Below are positions 48,183-58,579 of a stretch of 64,000 nt of DNA, in pieces (position 1 is the first letter of the stretch; every line of letters starts with the position of its first letter). The DNA comes from Scheffersomyces stipitis CBS 6054 (Eukaryota; Ascomycota; Pichiomycetes; Serinales; Debaryomycetaceae). The translations under genes were made by a program, and so were the position numbers. Under the pieces are notes generated by a model, which did no database searches, was not told where the DNA came from, and saw only the letters and a list, made by a program, of their open reading frames with translations. Location: contig NC_009068.1 in the NCBI RefSeq assembly GCF_000209165.1, positions 2,418,001 to 2,482,000 on the forward strand. Reading direction: 5' to 3'.

Positions 48183-50876
48183 ATGAACAGCAAATTCGCC
48201 CATTTGGAGGATGTAGATGGGGTAAGGTTCAATTGGAATTTGTTTCCCTCCACGCGGCTAGAAGCCTCCCGCTTGACCACACCTTTGGGATGTCTCTATA
48301 CTCCCTTACATGCCAGAAGTTGCAATTTATTGCCAATTCCACAACTAACAGCAAATCCACTCTCTTGCGACACTTGTGGCAATTACGTAAACCCATATAT
48401 CAAACTCGACCGTGCCAATGGCATGTGGTGGTGTCCTTTCTGTGAAAAAAGAACTTCCATACCAAAAGATTATGCCATACCAGCCTCACAGACAGCCTCA
48501 GTGGAAGATTGGCCCATAGAATGGAGACAGACTTCTACAACAGTAGTATACGAACTTCCCGAGGATATAGACAACAAAATCGCGCCAGACTTGCCCCTAG
48601 TCTATTTGTTTGTTGTAGATTTGTACCAGCACATAGACCATTCTGGTGACGATTCGTTCGAAACACTAAAACTGACACTAGCTCTGACTATTGCAACCTT
48701 GCCCACAAATAGTCTAGTAGGTTTGATAACATACGATGAGACAGTAAAAGTGTATAATATTAGTCTGGAAAAGTATGCGGGCTTTCCAAAGGACACTCTA
48801 TCGGTCTCCGATGCTAAGACGTTCTCCTACAAGAAGGTGTGGAGTCAGGAATCTGTGGAAAAGGTGTTGAAGAAACTTCAACTCCAATACGATTCTCTTC
48901 CATATGACTATACAAAGAGCGAAGCATATACCAAGGGAATATTGGTAGAGGTGGGCTTGCATAAAACCAAGATTCTAGAGACCATTCATTCATTATCCCC
49001 CAAGTACACGGATTCATATAAACCATTGCGTTCCTCTGGATTGGCCCATTATATTAGTACTGTCATTCTAGCCAATGCTACCCATAAGAACTGTCTTGGA
49101 AAGGTACTCCTTCTTGCTAGTGGACCTTGTACAAACCAACCGGGACGTATTATTACATCGGATTCCTCAGAAACTATCCGTTCTCATAAAGATATCCAAG
49201 ACATGAAGTCTCCCAACTTTGTATCTTCTCTGCTATTCTACAAAACATTATCGTATATTGCTTGTGGTCAGACATTTGCTAAAGCTAAAGCTATTGGAGA
49301 AAGTCCATCTACGAAAACGACAGATTATGATATTCCTTCCACAGCTCCCAGATGGAGTGTCGATATGTTTTCAGTATCGTTAGACCAAGTTGGTATTTGT
49401 GAAATGAGAGCCCTCGCAGATGCAACTATGGGCAAAATTCATTTGTACGAAACATTTACCTCTTCTCGTTTCAAGTCAGATCTCTTGGCTTCTGTTCGAT
49501 CTGAGGACAGCCATTATATGAGTACTTTATCGGTTTCTACCTCCAAGGACTTGAAGCTTTCTCAGTTGATTTTTAGTGGTGGATACGCTTTACCTTCTTC
49601 ATACAGCAAAGCAGAGAAACACTACGAGAAGCACCATGACAAGATTTCAGACACAATCACCAATTTTGACTCGGCGAATCTGAAGCGAAATTTTACAAAC
49701 AGATGGTCGTTCAATTGTTTGACATGCAACGATACTATGTCCCTCTTCTTTGAACTGATCACAGTTAGATCTTCGAAAGATTTGAAGCTGTTTGGAACTA
49801 GTGATGTCTACATACAGTTTCAGTTGAAGTTTTGGGATGCCAATCAACAAGTTTGGAAACTTCGTATCACAACAATAAAGAAGCCCACTACTTTGTCGAT
49901 ATTATTACGTAACCAAATTAGACTATCTAATGGAGACATCAAACTTGTGAATTCCAAAAGTGAAGTTCTCAAAGAACATGAGCAATTGATGAGTTTCGAC
50001 CAGGAGTGTTGGACGATTTTGCTTGCAAGACTCTTGATCAACAAGATTGACACTGCATTGGGGTATGATAAGTTTGACAACTTGATCAAAACAATTGACA
50101 AAGTGACTGTAAAACTTTTAAAGAATTTTGGTGGAATGTCGGTGAAAGTGAATCACAGATTGGGAGACTCGAACCCTTATCTGAGATTGCAACAGATATA
50201 TGAGATTAACGAAAACTTTAAAAACTTGACATCGTACATTTACAACTTGAGGAAAAATCCACTTTTGGTCAATGTATTTAATTCAAGTCCTGATGAGACA
50301 TCCTTCTATCATTCTTCATTTCTTCGACTCGGCGATGCTGCTTCTCTAACTGCGATACAACCAAAGCTTTTTCAGTTGGCTAACGGCAAGCTAGATGAGA
50401 TTCTTTTGGATTCCAACTGTTTGAAGTTTGCATCTGGAACATTTCTCATAATGGATGCTACTTTTTCAGTTACGATTTATTTCATCAGCAGTGCAGAAAA
50501 TAAATTGAAACTTCACCCTTCTAATAACGACAGTCTTGTCGATAGTAGAGATTCAAGCATTATAGAATCATTGGATAGTGTAAAGCTATTACTTGGGAAT
50601 GCCCCCAGACCAATGATTCCCAAGATCATCGTGACTCAGACCGGTCATTCGCAGGCAAGATTTCTAATATCCAGATTAAATCCAATTGAAAAGGATCTCC
50701 AAGCTGAATATGAAGAAGCTCATCTTCCCAAGAAGAACAAAGGGTTCTTTGGACTTTTTGGTGGTTCGCAACAAGTACAGAAATATGACAAGATAATGAC
50801 AGATGAACTCAGCCTCAAGCAGTACTATGATGGCTTGATAAAATTAATAGACATTTATAGAGTAGAGGATGACTAA
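48183..50876 (+). CDS. Sec23-like Sar1 GTPase-activating protein (Nel1 type)
   Basis: An 897-residue protein with full Sec23 architecture but low overall identity to Sec23. The N-terminus EDVDGVRFNWNLFPSTRLEA..TPLGCLYTPL aligns with Sec23 (INGVRFTWNVFPSTR..VPVGCLYTPL). The zinc finger has Cys62, 65, 84 and 87 (SCDTCGNY...MWWCPFC). The trunk has VYLFVVDL and NSLVGLITYD, and the gelsolin-like C-terminus includes VFNSSPDETSFY and GHSQARFLISRLNP. The Arg in QARF corresponds to the Sec23 arginine finger inserted into Sar1 and is kept. S. cerevisiae Nel1 is a cytosolic Sec23 paralogue of about 630 residues, so this protein is longer. The start is ATG 48183; upstream in-frame codons are TTG. It could be an extra Sec23 paralogue rather than the strict Nel1 orthologue. 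Confidence 0.82.
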   Translation: MNSKFAHLEDVDGVRFNWNLFPSTRLEASRLTTPLGCLYTPLHARSCNLLPIPQLTANPLSCDTCGNYVNPYIKLDRANGMWWCPFCEKRTSIPKDYAIPASQTASVEDWPIEWRQTSTTVVYELPEDIDNKIAPDLPLVYLFVVDLYQHIDHSGDDSFETLKLTLALTIATLPTNSLVGLITYDETVKVYNISLEKYAGFPKDTLSVSDAKTFSYKKVWSQESVEKVLKKLQLQYDSLPYDYTKSEAYTKGILVEVGLHKTKILETIHSLSPKYTDSYKPLRSSGLAHYISTVILANATHKNCLGKVLLLASGPCTNQPGRIITSDSSETIRSHKDIQDMKSPNFVSSLLFYKTLSYIACGQTFAKAKAIGESPSTKTTDYDIPSTAPRWSVDMFSVSLDQVGICEMRALADATMGKIHLYETFTSSRFKSDLLASVRSEDSHYMSTLSVSTSKDLKLSQLIFSGGYALPSSYSKAEKHYEKHHDKISDTITNFDSANLKRNFTNRWSFNCLTCNDTMSLFFELITVRSSKDLKLFGTSDVYIQFQLKFWDANQQVWKLRITTIKKPTTLSILLRNQIRLSNGDIKLVNSKSEVLKEHEQLMSFDQECWTILLARLLINKIDTALGYDKFDNLIKTIDKVTVKLLKNFGGMSVKVNHRLGDSNPYLRLQQIYEINENFKNLTSYIYNLRKNPLLVNVFNSSPDETSFYHSSFLRLGDAASLTAIQPKLFQLANGKLDEILLDSNCLKFASGTFLIMDATFSVTIYFISSAENKLKLHPSNNDSLVDSRDSSIIESLDSVKLLLGNAPRPMIPKIIVTQTGHSQARFLISRLNPIEKDLQAEYEEAHLPKKNKGFFGLFGGSQQVQKYDKIMTDELSLKQYYDGLIKLIDIYRVEDD

Positions 50877-50915
50877 AAGAATAGGAATATTCACTGAAAG
50901 TATCTTAAATAGAAA

Positions 50916-51857
50916 CTATAATGATTCAATGAACTTATACACTGTGTCTAGTAGATCTTCCACTGCATCCTCATCAGAGCCTTCTCCAACATCATGAGTA
51001 GCACCTTTAAGAATTTTGCTTAGTGGGCTCCAGTACTCAGGGTCGGTTGCTTGTTTCCACTCCTCAATAAGTTTCTCCTTGTCTACAAAGTCAGGAACAA
51101 ACTGGTCCTTGGATCCGTAGAGAGTGAGTAATGGCACATTTACTTTACCGAAGGATTCCTTGAAATCCTGCCGAGTCAAGTACGACGAGAAATAATCGTC
51201 GTCTCCTCTCTTGCTGGCCAACGAATAGAACCTATAGGCAGATATGGGAGTGTTGAAAACGATTTTAGTGTAGTTGTCAGGTAATATATGGCTAGATTTG
51301 CCTTTATCGAGATACTCCTCTTGAACTACATTGAGCAACTCCTCAAAGCTGTCCTCAGAAAGTCCTGAGTTCAATCGCAAGGCTTCCAGGTCTGAAATTG
51401 GAGCTTGTAAGATACCGGCATCGATTTTAGACAGAGCAGCGAAGTTGGGTTTGTATTGTGTTTTCGAGATATATTCAATCGTATCCTGGCAGCCTGTAGA
51501 GTGGCCCATGAGCACTACTTTCTTTCTGGAGCCTCCTGGCAGGGATCTCAAGTAGGAAATGAACTTGGCTATGTCTCTGGTATCGTTTTTCAACGACGAG
51601 GTAGCCCATCCATTATAAGACGAAGTTATGATGATTTGGAAGAGCACCCATTTTCCATCCTTGGTGTTGAGTTTGGCTATTTTCTCGGCTAGTTGAGGTA
51701 GATAGGGCACGTCGAGGATACCATTGGTAAGACCAGCCACGAAGAGTAGAACGTTGGGTGCTTGGTCGTGGGGTGTGGAGGTGAACTCAAACGCTGTTCT
51801 GTTGTAGCCATAGGCATGGACAACTCCGATTTGTGGGGGAGCTAGTTGGAACGGCAT
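50916..51857 (-). CDS. Alpha/beta hydrolase, DUF1749 (SidJ-like) family
   Basis: A 313-residue alpha/beta hydrolase. The nucleophile elbow is GHSTG (118-122, Ser120) in KKVVLMGHSTGCQDTIEYI. The likely acid is in LYGSKDQFVPD and the likely histidine in KGATHDVGEGSDE near the C-terminus. VLLFVAGLTNGILDVPYLPQLA near residues 37-58 is characteristic of the DUF1749/UPF0613 group. One studied member, Aspergillus SidJ, hydrolyses the siderophore fusarinine C; the substrate here is unknown. No signal peptide or membrane helix. The start is ATG 51857; one codon upstream is GTG. Tail-to-tail with the Nel1-like gene, about 40 bp apart. Confidence 0.82.
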   Translation of the reverse strand: MPFQLAPPQIGVVHAYGYNRTAFEFTSTPHDQAPNVLLFVAGLTNGILDVPYLPQLAEKIAKLNTKDGKWVLFQIIITSSYNGWATSSLKNDTRDIAKFISYLRSLPGGSRKKVVLMGHSTGCQDTIEYISKTQYKPNFAALSKIDAGILQAPISDLEALRLNSGLSEDSFEELLNVVQEEYLDKGKSSHILPDNYTKIVFNTPISAYRFYSLASKRGDDDYFSSYLTRQDFKESFGKVNVPLLTLYGSKDQFVPDFVDKEKLIEEWKQATDPEYWSPLSKILKGATHDVGEGSDEDAVEDLLDTVYKFIESL

Positions 51858-53206
51858 CACGTCTATTCAAGAATAGAGCTCAATTGAGTGTTGTAGATAA
51901 ATATTAACAATCTACTGGCACGATTGAATTGTCTAACAGTCGGAGCTCTAGTGCACTGTGGAGTGCGCCATAGTTAGATAAGAAAGTGCGAAAGTCCTGA
52001 GAGACTAGTAGTGCGAGAAAGAGAAAAGACCGGAGTAGAATATGGGAACATGGAGGAAATCCAAGAGTGCTATGTGTGGCCAGACACTGCACGAGACGTG
52101 TCAGGTCTCTACTTGGGCCCTTAAAGAGTACGAGTGAATGAAGTTTGGCTGCTGTGAAAATGATGGCAATCTAGATCTGCAATCTCGCTGCTTCAGGCAA
52201 TCGGTGCGATCTGGCTGCAGTGTCAAACAATGGTTGTTTCAGGTTGCTACACAAAGCGAGCGTCCAGAAACGCTGAAACAAGACATAAAAACAACAAACC
52301 AAAACATCAACAGGTACAATTCAGCAGAGCAAGATCTTCTTCCAGAGCCTTTCGGACTACGGCAGTCTTTTCAGACTTGATCGTTAGGGTTCTAAAATAA
52401 GAGTTCGGCCCAGCAGATATAGCCGCGCCCCATACAAAATGCGAAATTCCTACATGCATTCCGAGCCAGACTCAGGCAGACGATTGCCGAGTATTGGCCC
52501 ACCTGAAACGGCCACCAGGGGCAGCACTCAACCCCCGGCTAATAGCAGATATAGTCCCTATAGTAGAGAGTAGTTGCAATTGCTGCGTTTGCTGTTGCGA
52601 AATATGGTCTCTGGTGCATACTCGGCTGAGGCACTCTGTTGTAGCATTCTCGGCTGTTGCAAGTGGCTGAAAAATTATCTGTGATCCACCAGGCAATTTT
52701 CGCACTCATAGTTAAGCGTATATTTTTCACGATCATACTGAAATATAGACTACCCTGGGATATATTTGTATGTATATAAGTCGAGAGCCGGCTACTGATC
52801 TAAAGTGCAAGGCGTCGTTTGGAGTCTCGCCTTGTCGAATTCATGGCTCTTCGTTTTACCGTCATTGTCACCGGCCCTCTTCATTTCGTTGACCGTTAAT
52901 CGCTAATCGGGAGCAAACTAGCTACTCGTTCTTCTACACCTAGCTAAACACATTAGCTCTTGCTGTATACTATCGTACGATTCGCTGGAGTATAATACGC
53001 TTTAGGGCCAACAATACTAGACTATCTGTCACATCGTCTTTACTAGTCATTAGTCATAACTTGTCGTTCGTCGTCAGTCTATTCCATTTTCTAGTTTGTA
53101 TATCATAGCAACACATCGACTCCAACGCAGATTTGATTCCACTAGCCAATAAGTCCAGGTCTCGTACAATTCTCTGGAAAACCACTCCGCAGTTATAGTC
53201 AACACC
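51858..53206. other. Divergent intergenic, hydrolase/STE50
   Basis: 1.35 kb. No gene recognised. An 18-codon upstream ORF (52843-52899) lies about 310 bp before the STE50 ATG and could be in its leader if transcription starts early. Confidence 0.45.
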
Positions 53207-54580
53207 ATGGCTTCGCCCGTAACCCTAGACTCGTTTCTTCAATGGGATCCAGCACAGGTGGCTTCGTTCATCAACTCTGTAGTACCTGACGATGGCCGAT
53301 CCGTCGGTCTTGCATTTCTAGACAACAACATCGAAGGATCGTTGCTTCCGTTCTTGACAACTGAACATCTCCGAGAGCTAGGCATTCTCAAATTACATAC
53401 TAGACTCACGATAAAGCGAGCCATAAACGATTTGATTTGCCAGCATTACCTGAAAAACCCCCCGCAATCACTAAATGATCCAGAATACAAACTCAACAAC
53501 ATCAACATCAACAATAACCATATCAGCCTCGAGTCTCTTCAACTTTCCACCGTTTTAATAAAAGACATGATTAAGAAAGTGGGAGTTTTTGCCAAACAAC
53601 AGGCACTTTCTGAAATGTCATCGCCTGGCTCTCCGGGCCAGATTGAAATGAAAAAACTCCACGATAACTTCAACAAACTCAAGACTGACTTGATCCCCGT
53701 GATACGATTGTTGAAAGACTCGAAGCCTCTTCCCACTCCCGTCTTGGATTCGCCTACTACTAGTTATATGAGTAGCAATTCAGACCATGACGACAGCACT
53801 CTTTCAAACTCAAATGCCAACACTTTGGCACTCAGAAACGTAGCCGCTTTGAATACGGTTGCGAACAGAAACTCAAACGCAACAAACTTAACAAATTTGC
53901 CCAGTCCTACTTACTCCAAGAGATTCTCTTCTGGTTCCATCTTATCTTTGGGAACAGGCAAAGTAGTACAACAGGCTGTTCCCAAACTCGAACCCAGATT
54001 AAATAATGACTTCCATTTGCAGACCATCCCTCAGAGTTTGTCTAATAGAAGTATCAGTGAGTCACACGTAGAAACTTTTGCCTCTTCACAAGCAAGACCT
54101 CGTTTAGTAGAAACCAAATCTTCTGGAGCTACGCCAACAACAGCCAATGCATCCAAGGCAATTGGTAACGGATCAGTGCCTGGAGCAACTGTTCTCAAGC
54201 CAACACTAAAACTGTATGGAAGCAACCAGCAAATCGGTCAACAACCTAAGCCATCTTCTGCTCCTGCTGCCAATGAGCCTCTAAAGCAGCTCAGAGCTTC
54301 TACAGACGATTCCTGTCTCAAGATCTTGCAACAGGCAATGAAAAGACATCATATTCCACGTGACGACTGGTCCAAGTACGTCTTGGTCATTTGCTATGGT
54401 GATAAGGAGAGAATCCTCAAACTTGGCGAAAAGCCTGTCGTTGTCTTTAAGGAACTCCAGGAGTTGGGCAAACATCCAGCCATCATGTTGAGACAGTTAG
54501 CTCCTACAGTAGAAGACGATAATAATATAGAATACGTAGACTCTCGGATCGGTGACGATATTCCGGGAGGGACGCTATAG
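53207..54580 (+). CDS. STE50: Ste50, SAM/RA-domain adaptor of MAPK cascades
   Basis: A 457-residue adaptor linking Cdc42 and membrane sensors to the MAPKKK Ste11 in the mating, filamentation and HOG pathways. The N-terminal SAM domain (about 8-78) reads FLQWDPAQVASFINSVVPDD..FLDNNIEGSLLPFLTTEHLRELGILKLHTRLTIKRAI. The middle is Ser/Asn/Thr-rich and probably disordered and phosphorylated. The C-terminal Ras-association domain (about 356-435) reads DDSCLKILQQAMKRHHIPRDDWSKYVLVICYGDKERILKLGEKPVVVFKEL. The arrangement and length match yeast Ste50 (346) and its longer Candida counterparts. The start is the ATG in ACCATGG. Confidence 0.95.
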   Translation: MASPVTLDSFLQWDPAQVASFINSVVPDDGRSVGLAFLDNNIEGSLLPFLTTEHLRELGILKLHTRLTIKRAINDLICQHYLKNPPQSLNDPEYKLNNININNNHISLESLQLSTVLIKDMIKKVGVFAKQQALSEMSSPGSPGQIEMKKLHDNFNKLKTDLIPVIRLLKDSKPLPTPVLDSPTTSYMSSNSDHDDSTLSNSNANTLALRNVAALNTVANRNSNATNLTNLPSPTYSKRFSSGSILSLGTGKVVQQAVPKLEPRLNNDFHLQTIPQSLSNRSISESHVETFASSQARPRLVETKSSGATPTTANASKAIGNGSVPGATVLKPTLKLYGSNQQIGQQPKPSSAPAANEPLKQLRASTDDSCLKILQQAMKRHHIPRDDWSKYVLVICYGDKERILKLGEKPVVVFKELQELGKHPAIMLRQLAPTVEDDNNIEYVDSRIGDDIPGGTL

Positions 54581-55194
54581 TTAATGATAATGAATATTGG
54601 ATGGAAATATGTAGTAGAGTAGAGTGTATTTCACGGTAGCGTAGCTTCGAAGTATAGTGAGTACACCAGGTACAACTACACCGTGTGGCTCAATTGTACT
54701 AGACTAATAACTGTACTCTAAGCTTTGTATGTTCACGAGGATGGTAGACACTTCTTCAGTCAAGTACCGCATACAGCGCTCATCTCTATATCTGCTTATC
54801 GCTGTATTTTATATCTACTTGCATTTATATATTCTGGCTGCAAGGTACATATGCACCAGGGTTGCAATTATAGGGCTAGTGCCCTAGCTTGTTCACATTT
54901 CACGTGATCGCAATATTTGTCTCGTTTCTTTTCCTGTAGCTCAAATGCTCCTGTCAACTAACAGCGGGTATGTTCATCGGAGGTCATGTGACTTGCCCGA
55001 AAAGATAGCCCTCACAACAGAAACAGTTAGCCATCCTCTCTGTCTGCAGTTCCTCTCTCGTTTGCTCGATTCTCCAGTAGGAGCACAATGAGGAAAAAAA
55101 ATTTCATATACTTTCAATGAAAAATATAACCCTACCATTTTTGAAAAGTATACCCAAAGGCTTTTTAGTAAACCTATTGATAGATTAGTCCATA
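54581..55194. promoter_or_regulatory. RPL12 promoter region
   Basis: 614 bp between STE50 and RPL12. It has an inverted repeat TAGGGC-TAGT-GCCCTA at 54871-54886, resembling a paired Tbf1 site (RCCCTA core), and a perfect Cbf1-type TCACGTGA at 54900-54907. Tbf1 plus Cbf1 is the ribosomal-protein promoter code known from Candida albicans. T/A-rich tracts follow up to the ATG. Confidence 0.65.
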
Positions 55195-55692
55195 ATGCCT
55201 CCAAAGTTCGATCCATCTGAAGTTAAGTACCTTTACTTGAGAGCCGTCGGTGGTGAAGTCGGTGCTTCCTCCGCCTTGGCCCCAAAGATTGGTCCATTGG
55301 GTTTGTCCCCAAAGAAGGTTGGTGAAGATATCGCCAAGGCCACCAAGGACTTCAAGGGTATCAAGGTTACCGTCAAATTAACAATCCAAAACAGACAAGC
55401 TACCGCTTCTGTTGTTCCATCTGCCTCTTCCTTAGTCATCACTGCCTTGAAGGAACCACCTAGAGATAGAAAGAAGGAAAAGAACGTCAAGCACTCTGGT
55501 AACATTCCATTAGAAGAAATCTTCGACATTGCTAGACAAATGAAGGAAAAGTCCTTCGGTAAGACCTTGGCCTCTGTTTCTAAGGAAATCTTAGGTACTG
55601 CCCAATCCGTTGGTTGTCGTGTTGAAGGTAAGAACCCTCACGACATCATCGACGCTATTAACGCTGGTGAAATTGATGTTCCAGAAAACTAA
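55195..55692 (+). CDS. RPL12: Large-subunit ribosomal protein uL11
   Basis: A 165-residue 60S protein of the L11 family, in the GTPase-associated stalk base that contacts elongation factors. The sequence [48 protein letters not shown] and the C-terminal [35 protein letters not shown] are near-identical to yeast Rpl12, with the same length. Intronless. Codon use is extremely biased (leucine almost only TTG/TTA, no CTG), as expected for a highly expressed gene. Confidence 0.98.
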   Translation: MPPKFDPSEVKYLYLRAVGGEVGASSALAPKIGPLGLSPKKVGEDIAKATKDFKGIKVTVKLTIQNRQATASVVPSASSLVITALKEPPRDRKKEKNVKHSGNIPLEEIFDIARQMKEKSFGKTLASVSKEILGTAQSVGCRVEGKNPHDIIDAINAGEIDVPEN

Positions 55693-56938
55693 ATTAATTT
55701 ATGTACAAAAGTGTTTTAATAGGGTTTAATTGATATTTTACGTTCTAGAATCCACTAGTTCTGTTAACCAAGGAATGGTTATTGATGTTTTTGAAGCTGT
55801 TGTCCTACTCCGTCCTCCATTACTATCCATATCTCTCACACTGTTTGCCAACACTCTGGTGCCCGATCTTCAATGCCATGAGCTTTGATGCCATATTGGG
55901 TTCCTATTTTGGTGCAAACTAGAATAGTTCAGCTGACTACTCACCATCGTGCTCTACCAATATGGGCATGATAGGTCCATTTCATTAGCTTACATCTAGA
56001 CATGGAGTTGATAGGAAAAAAGGAAAAAGACAAAAACATCAATAACACAACATCTCCAAGAAGGTTCACAGAACTAAAGGTGTAGTTGTAGTGTAGTTGT
56101 AGGTGTAGATACTTTTTATTTGTTGATTATTGTCGACTATTCACCAGTGAAAAGTTGATCTCAGTATAGAATAAGTTAGAGTGAGAAAACCACAGTAGAG
56201 GAGATATCAAGCCATTGACTTATTCTACAAAGACTGTATATTCTACACAACTGTCGCAATTCTAGTTCATGGCTGTCTAGGATAATTCACCCTCGACGCT
56301 GTTCTTAACTGTCTGCTCTATTCTTTGCTGGTAGACCCGAGCTCAACATTCCCAACAGAACCTGACACTCTCAAATTATGGAGGACTGTATATACAATCC
56401 CAAGCTTTAGAATATATATAGCGATTCTCCTCGGATGAACCTTAGCTCAAATCTAAAGAGAGAAGTAAACAGGAAAGTTGCATATCATACAGACGGTCCC
56501 TTCTGGAAGCTATTAGTTACATATAGCTTCAGGTTTCCCTCTCGCCACATGAAAGAAATTCCATGACACTCTTCTGCTAAGATATCCAGTCTCTATCCTT
56601 GGGCTGATCCTGCATAACATCCTTCATATAGCAAATATCACGTGCGGATCCCCACCATTTCAGAGTAGCCAAAACAACAGTCTACTGAGATTCAACCTCT
56701 GTTCCACCCAGAGGACTCTCCACTTCACCCCCCTTCTTCTTCCTACCGGTGTACTCTAGACATTCTATATAACGAGTGGTACTTGTTTGAGGTAGTCGAT
56801 AAGTCAATTGGTGTTTCTGACTTGTGTAACTCAGCTCGTCTACTTACACGAGCCATCAAGTCAGATCAATAGTCCAACTACACAATAGCAATTATATTCA
56901 CTATCTAAGTACGCCCATAAAACCACTTATATACAACG
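55693..56938. other. Intergenic, RPL12 3' flank and ACB-protein promoter
   Basis: 1.25 kb. No gene recognised. There is a short tandem GTGTAGTTGTA near 56082-56106 and one CACGTG near 56639. The rest is featureless. Confidence 0.45.
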
Positions 56939-58253
56939 ATGTCTGATTCAGTTGGTACGTATCAATGACTATATATGTGGACAGTATTCTATTTCATATC
57001 GATATACTGCCTAGGCACTACGAACTATCTATTCTACTTAATGTAGATCTGGTTCATGCATTCATAGCATACTAACATTTACAGACCGTGTTTTTGTCAA
57101 GGCCATCACTACCATCAGAGCATTATCCACCCGGTCCAACTACGGCTCGTTACCACGTCCGCCTGCCGAAAACAGAATCAAACTCTATGGTCTCTACAAA
57201 CAGGCTACGGAGGGAGATGTTGATGGTATCATGCCTAGACCTGTTGGATTCACACCTGAAGACGAGGGTGCAAAGAAAAAATGGGATGCTTGGAAACGTG
57301 AACAGTGCTTATCCAAAACTGAAGCCAAGCGGAGATACATCTCTTATCTCATTGAGACTATGAAGGTGTATGCCAGTGGGACTTTGGAGGCACGTGAGTT
57401 GTTGAGTGAGTTGGAATACTTATGGGACCAAATTAAAGATATCCATTACGAAAGTGAAGACGAGCATGACCATAACATTCCCTTACCTTCACGGTCACCA
57501 CTGTTTAGCCAGGCTGCTCAATCAGACCGCTATTCAAATGTGACACCCAGCATTGTGCCCAACCAGCAGTACCGCAACAACTTGCAAAAGATATACCTGC
57601 ACTCAAGGAGAAGCACCATGTTCTCCATCAATGACTATGTCCAACAGCAAAGACTACAACAACAAGCACAACCACAGGATCATGATACGAATGTCAACAC
57701 TGGAATCGCTGGTGTAGGCACGGCTTCTTTGTATTCATTGCCCATGGTAGATCCCAGAGTCAAGCCACAGCTGGTTCATTCATTGCCTGGCAACACATCT
57801 GTTAACAACATCCCGGCCGGAACCATCCAGGAGTTCAAAAATTGGCAGGGTGAGGTGAACCAAGTGATCAACAAATTGACCAGGGAGTTCGTGAACAGCA
57901 GGCGCGAGTACCTGAGATATAACCACAAAGAGAATGAGCCTATCGAAGAGGAAGAACAGCTTGACGAAGTACAACTCTTGAAGCGTAGAGTCTACCACAT
58001 CTTGAAGATTGTAGGCAAGCACTGTGTGACCTTCCTCAAGAATTTCTCCATCAGCTTGATTACCATCTTGTTCATTGTATGGTGTGTCAAGAAGAACGTT
58101 CTCGTTGACAGAACGGTGGTAAAACAGCCACTTGGTGGCACTTCATCAAAGCAAAAGAAGGAGTTGATTATCAAGATGGTCATCAACACCGACGAGAACA
58201 AATGGTTTATTAGATTGTTGAGCTTTATTAATAGCTTTGTAGGATTCGTCTAG
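56939..58253 (+). CDS. ATG37: Membrane-anchored acyl-CoA-binding protein, Atg37/ACBD5-like, two exons
   Basis: Exon 1 (56939-56954, ATG TCT GAT TCA GTT G) joins exon 2 (57085-58253) across a 130-nt intron with GTACGT, TACTAAC at 57070-57076 and CAG. The product is 394 residues. The ACB domain spans about 5-100: DRVFVKAITTIRALS...PPAENRIKLYGLYKQATEGDVDG...EGAKKKWDAWK, holding the acyl-CoA-binding YGLYKQAT and KW segments. A charged, partly coiled middle precedes one membrane helix (FSISLITILFIVWCV, about 325-340) and a basic C-terminal tail. This ACB-coil-TM layout is that of Atg37 in methylotrophic yeasts (peroxisomal membrane, pexophagy) and human ACBD5. Without splicing the ACB domain would lose its first helix. 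Confidence 0.82.
56955..57084 (+). other. 130-nt spliceosomal intron near the start of the ACB-protein gene
   Basis: Donor GTACGT at 56955-56960, branch TACTAAC at 57070-57076, acceptor ACAG ending at 57084. Phase-1 junction (GTT G|AC) restores the first ACB helix. Confidence 0.92.
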
Positions 58254-58579
58254 GTTTTTAATGAATAGATAATGTGTATGACTTATCTTGTGTACGTGGT
58301 GACTCTAATATCAAGAAAGGACGTTGTAAGAGAGCAACGAGCAAATACATAATGACAAAATGTAATTAGTACGAACAAGGACCAACATTGGAGTCTCATA
58401 TTCAATTAAAGTCTGTATCATAGTCAAAATCTCTACGCTTTAAATGGCTGCAATTTTATTTTTAAAGTCACGTGATATCTGAAAAATTTCGAGATGAGAA
58501 GATTTATATAGCATGAATAAATTATACCCATAATACTCTATCTATCCCATATATTTGTTCATACTCCATAGATTTCAGA
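58254..58579. promoter_or_regulatory. UTP4 promoter: CACGTGA, RRPE and PAC
   Basis: TCACGTGA at 58468-58475, GAAAAATTTC (RRPE core) at 58481-58490 and GATGAG (PAC core) at 58493-58498 are packed within 31 bp, about 80-110 bp before the UTP4 ATG. This is the classic ribosome-biogenesis promoter pair plus a Cbf1-type site. Confidence 0.7.
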
